From NCBI GenBank assembly GCA_024231975.1, contig JAAEQB010000007.1, positions 41,750 through 105,749 on the forward strand: a stretch of 64,000 bases of DNA. The letters are read 5' to 3'. The stretch comes from Allobosea sp. GTDB taxonomy: Bacteria; Pseudomonadota; Alphaproteobacteria; Rhizobiales; Beijerinckiaceae. Position numbers and translations under genes: made by a program. Under the pieces are notes generated by a model. The model was not told where the DNA came from. It saw only the letters and a program-made list of their open reading frames with translations, and did not search any database. How positions within the stretch are numbered: position 1 is the stretch's first letter; every line of letters starts with the position of its first letter. This document shows, in pieces, positions 61,565 to 64,000 of this stretch.

Positions 61565-62820
61565 GGCGCCGGGGCCGGGCTGTTGCGGGCATCCCGCTCG
61601 CCGCTCCGCCTGCCTCCCAGTGCCGCCCCTGCGCCGGGCTGGCCGGGCGGCGCGCCGGGTGAGGGCCGGATTGTTACGCGGGCGCCCTCGCGCAGCCGGT
61701 CCGCACCGTCGAGGACGATGCGGTCGCCGGGAGCGAGCCCCTGCACGACCTCGACGTCCTGACCCTGCGTGACGCCGAGCTTGACGGCGCGGACAGAGAC
61801 CGTCGTTTCAGCCGCATCCAGCAGGTAGACGAATGTCCCCGGAACGCCGCGCTGGATCGCCGCCATGGGGGCGATGGCGGCTCCGGTACGCGTATCGACA
61901 TCCAGCGTCACGTTGACGAACTGGTTCGGGAACAGTTTGAGGTCCTCATTGGCGAGCGCCCCGCGCAATCTGATCGTCCCGGTCGTCTGGTCGATCTGGC
62001 TGTCGAAGGTTTCGAGCTTGCCGTCTCCCAGCCGGGTCAGGCCTGTCCGGTCGGAGACATGGACAGCCAGAGCCGCGCCGGAGCGCAGGCGCTCCCGGAT
62101 GCGGTCGAGGCGGTCTTCGGGAACCGAGAAGATCACGCTGATCGGCCTCAGCAGCGTGAGCACGACGAGGCCGTTAGCATCGCTGGGAGTGACGTAGTTG
62201 CCGGCATCGACCTGTCGGAGCCCCACCCTGCCGTCGACAGGGGCGCGGATCGTGGTGTAGCCCAGATTGATGGTGGCCGTCTGAACCTGAGCTCTGTCCG
62301 CCTCTACGGTCGCCGTGTACTGCGCGACTAGGCCCTTCTGTGTATCCAGGGTCTGCCGCGGCACGGCATTCTGCGCCGACAGTCCCTGGTAACGCACCAG
62401 ATCGACCTGAGCAGAAGCGAGCTGGGCCTCGTCGCGCTGGAGCTGGGCCTTGGCCTGGTCGAGGGCGGCCTGGAACGGGCGCGGATCGATCCGGGCGAGC
62501 GGATCTCCCGCCTTCACGTCCTGCCCCTCCGCGAAGTCGACGGACTGGAGCTGGCCGCTGACCTGCGCACGCACGGTGACCGTCGACAGCGAAGTCACAG
62601 TCCCCAAAGCCTGGAGCGAGACCGTCATGTCACCTTGCTCGACCGTCGCTGCCGATATGCCGACGGGCTGTGCGCTCTCGCTCCGGGCTGGCCCGCCCTT
62701 GCTCGGGGCGGCACGATAGTAGAGCCATCCGGACAAGCAGACGACGACAAGTGCGAGAACCACCAGCGCGCCCCGTCCACGCTTCGAGGGGGTTGCGGGC
62801 CTGGTGCCGGGGTCGGTCAT
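61561..62820 (-). CDS. mdtA: RND efflux periplasmic adaptor, MdtA type
   Basis: 419 residues. One N-terminal membrane anchor (about 15-33) precedes the barrel-sandwich lipoyl domain (VTVRAQVSGQLQSVDFAEGQ), an alpha-hairpin and a C-terminal beta-barrel (LRGALANEDLKLFPNQFVNV). It is the first gene of the MdtABC-OMF operon. No regulator gene is adjacent: the DNA upstream is a truncated HNH gene, so control is not evident. Confidence 0.93.
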   Translation of the reverse strand: MTDPGTRPATPSKRGRGALVVLALVVVCLSGWLYYRAAPSKGGPARSESAQPVGISAATVEQGDMTVSLQALGTVTSLSTVTVRAQVSGQLQSVDFAEGQDVKAGDPLARIDPRPFQAALDQAKAQLQRDEAQLASAQVDLVRYQGLSAQNAVPRQTLDTQKGLVAQYTATVEADRAQVQTATINLGYTTIRAPVDGRVGLRQVDAGNYVTPSDANGLVVLTLLRPISVIFSVPEDRLDRIRERLRSGAALAVHVSDRTGLTRLGDGKLETFDSQIDQTTGTIRLRGALANEDLKLFPNQFVNVTLDVDTRTGAAIAPMAAIQRGVPGTFVYLLDAAETTVSVRAVKLGVTQGQDVEVVQGLAPGDRIVLDGADRLREGARVTIRPSPGAPPGQPGAGAALGGRRSGERDARNSPAPAP

Positions 62821-62948
62821 CGGGACGCACTTCTAGGAAACGGAGCCACCCGCTCGGAAGCCGTTTAAAGCAGTACGCCGAAGGTGTTGCAAGAAGATGG
62901 CCGGGCGTAGGTTCGAGCGCTTTCGACGCCGCTGGACGGGAACTCCTC

Positions 62949-63755
62949 GTCACCGCCTGCGTCGGCGACTGGATCATCTACTATGAGCCGCGGAAGGTTA
63001 CCGGGACGCGCGGCTACTTCGCGGTGGCGAAGGTCCAGCAGGTGATCCCTGATCCGGCCGCGCCGGATATGTACATCGCCATCACCGAACCGGGCAGCTA
63101 TCTCGATTTCGCCAATCCGGTTCCCTTCACCGACGCTCAGGGCGTGATCGAGCGCGGCGTCCTGAACGAGGAGGGGCGCATCTCTGGTCGCGCCCAGGCT
63201 GCAGTGCGCCCGCTCTCGCCAGCGGACCTTGATCGAATTACTGGCCTCAGCTTGGAAGATCAGGCTCCGTTGTTGCCGCGCGTTGATGTGAATGCAGAAT
63301 CGGGTGGCTTCGCGGAGGAACAGGCCCCGTTTGTGTTCGAGCAAGCTCGCGAGCGGGCGACGTTCCTTGCTTCGCGGATCGTCCGCGATCGCGTCTTCCG
63401 CCGCGTCGTTCTGCGCGCCTATGACGAGCGCTGCGCGATCACAGGCCTTAAGCTGATCAACGGCGGCGGCCGGGCAGAGGTCGCTGCGGCTCACATTCGT
63501 CCCGTCGGGGCGAAGGGCCCTGACATCGTCAACAACGGCATCGCCTTATCAGGTACGGCGCATTGGATGTTCGATCGCGGATTGATCAGCCTGTCCGACG
63601 ACCTCGATATCCTCATCTCCCGGCAGGCGAACGACGCCGAGGGGATACGCAGCTTCATTAACCGGACAGGTCGAGCACTGCCGCCACTGCGAGCTCCCGA
63701 TCGCCCGCATCCGCATTTCCTGCGGTGGCATCGGGAAAACTGCTTCAAACAGTAA
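62949..63755 (+). pseudogene. HNH endonuclease, 5' truncated
   Basis: The 268 residues from TACVGDWIIYYEPRKVTGTR to the stop include the HNH core: YDERCAITGLKLINGGGRAE, VAAAHIRPVGAKGPDIVNN and GTAHWMFDRGLISL, a full HNH with its H...N...H. Homologues carry about 30 more residues before CVGDWI; here those are replaced by non-coding DNA shared with the mdt promoter. It is a decayed restriction-like nuclease. Its last 20 codons are duplicated at 26472. Confidence 0.75.
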
Positions 63756-63840
63756 GGGTTAGCGGGGTGCATTTGAAAAGCCCGGCACGACTTCGAGCCG
63801 AACTTGTAAACGCGAGGTAACCACGGGCTTTCGGAGCCGT
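63700..63840 (+). repeat. direct repeat, copy 2 (HNH gene 3' end)
   Basis: Matches 26472-26612 across the last HNH codons and about 85 following bases (GCGGGGTGCATTTGAAAAGC and onward). This copy is attached to the longer HNH gene and is probably the source of the other. Confidence 0.8.
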
Positions 63841-63865
63841 TCAGGATTCCCCCGGAAACGCCTAG

Positions 63866-64000
63866 CAGGCTGTTGAAAAACCCGCTCGCCGCAGGGCATT
63901 CGGCGTGATTCATTGTCTTCGAAGGGGTTCGGAGATCGGTGCATGCGCGGTGACGACAATCGGACGGGCGAGCTTTTCAGCTACGTCGATCTTGAAGCGC
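63866..64000 (+). mobile_element. left end of an IS5-like insertion sequence, cut by window edge
   Basis: GCAGGCTGTTGAAAAACCCG at 63866 looks like a terminal inverted repeat, followed 57 bases later by a transposase start. The right end lies outside the window. It sits directly beside the direct-repeat copy. Confidence 0.6.
63943..64000 (+). CDS. transposase N-terminus, IS5/DUF772-like, partial
   Basis: Only the first 19 residues (MRGDDNRTGELFSYVDLEA) are present. The LFSYV-x-LE start is characteristic of IS5/IS1182-type DUF772 transposases, which continue with R-VP-HPLR. ATG 63943 follows a GGTTCGGAG stretch. The catalytic DDE region is outside the window. Confidence 0.6.
   Translation, partial: MRGDDNRTGELFSYVDLEA

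Overview
The window looks like a chromosomal segment of a GC-rich alphaproteobacterium, probably Hyphomicrobiales (Bosea-like). This is inferred from strongly GC-biased third codon positions, dense ATGA-overlapping operons and gene families such as a fused MFS–PlsC–acyl-ACP ligase, PspA plus YiaA, and a MurR/RpiR regulator with a C45 acyltransferase. No rRNA or complete tRNA gene is visible, so genus is not proven.

Positions 1-22860 are mostly ordinary chromosome. They hold a DUF3137/LemA/Ser-Thr kinase cluster with a convergent ECF-like sigma factor; a TetR–PspA–YiaA stress unit with three clear operator palindromes; a large phospholipid acyltransferase; an uncharacterised GNAT/ThiF/membrane/GNAT/nitroreductase operon; PPK2; a TetR–Gfo/Idh pair with twin operators; and an amino-acid ABC transporter operon with an RpiR regulator and a C45 acyltransferase. 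Positions 23200-26400 are gene debris: a truncated symporter, a frameshifted threonine-synthase-like gene, a truncated asparaginase and a truncated ABC ATPase, lying among an intact YheO-like regulator and a RidA protein.

At 26703-26748 there is the 3' 46 nt of a tRNA-Gly(GCC), an attachment-site scar, followed by accessory DNA to the right edge. Its centrepiece (28.8-45.0 kb) is a type III CRISPR-Cas locus. It contains a CorA-like membrane protein and a DHH-family phosphodiesterase (together resembling the SAM-AMP effector/degrader pair), an HD-less Cas10, three large fused RAMP proteins (Cas7-Cas5, Cas7-Cas7, and Cas7 with insertion), a 27-repeat array, a reverse transcriptase–Cas1 fusion, Cas2, Cas6 and a convergent CARF-less Card1/DUF1887 nuclease. 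The fused effector matches the type III-D variant (III-Dv) layout. RT-Cas1 suggests spacers can be taken from RNA. The array is read from the minus strand, with its leader next to rt-cas1.

Further right are a degraded phage-satellite module (AlpA-like, primase–VapE, tyrosine integrase, XRE regulators), small accessory genes, a complete MdtABC-type RND efflux operon with its outer-membrane factor, a 5'-truncated HNH endonuclease whose 3' end is duplicated at 26.5 kb, and the start of an IS5-like element. Several frameshifts lie in short homopolymers, so either sequencing error or decay is possible.
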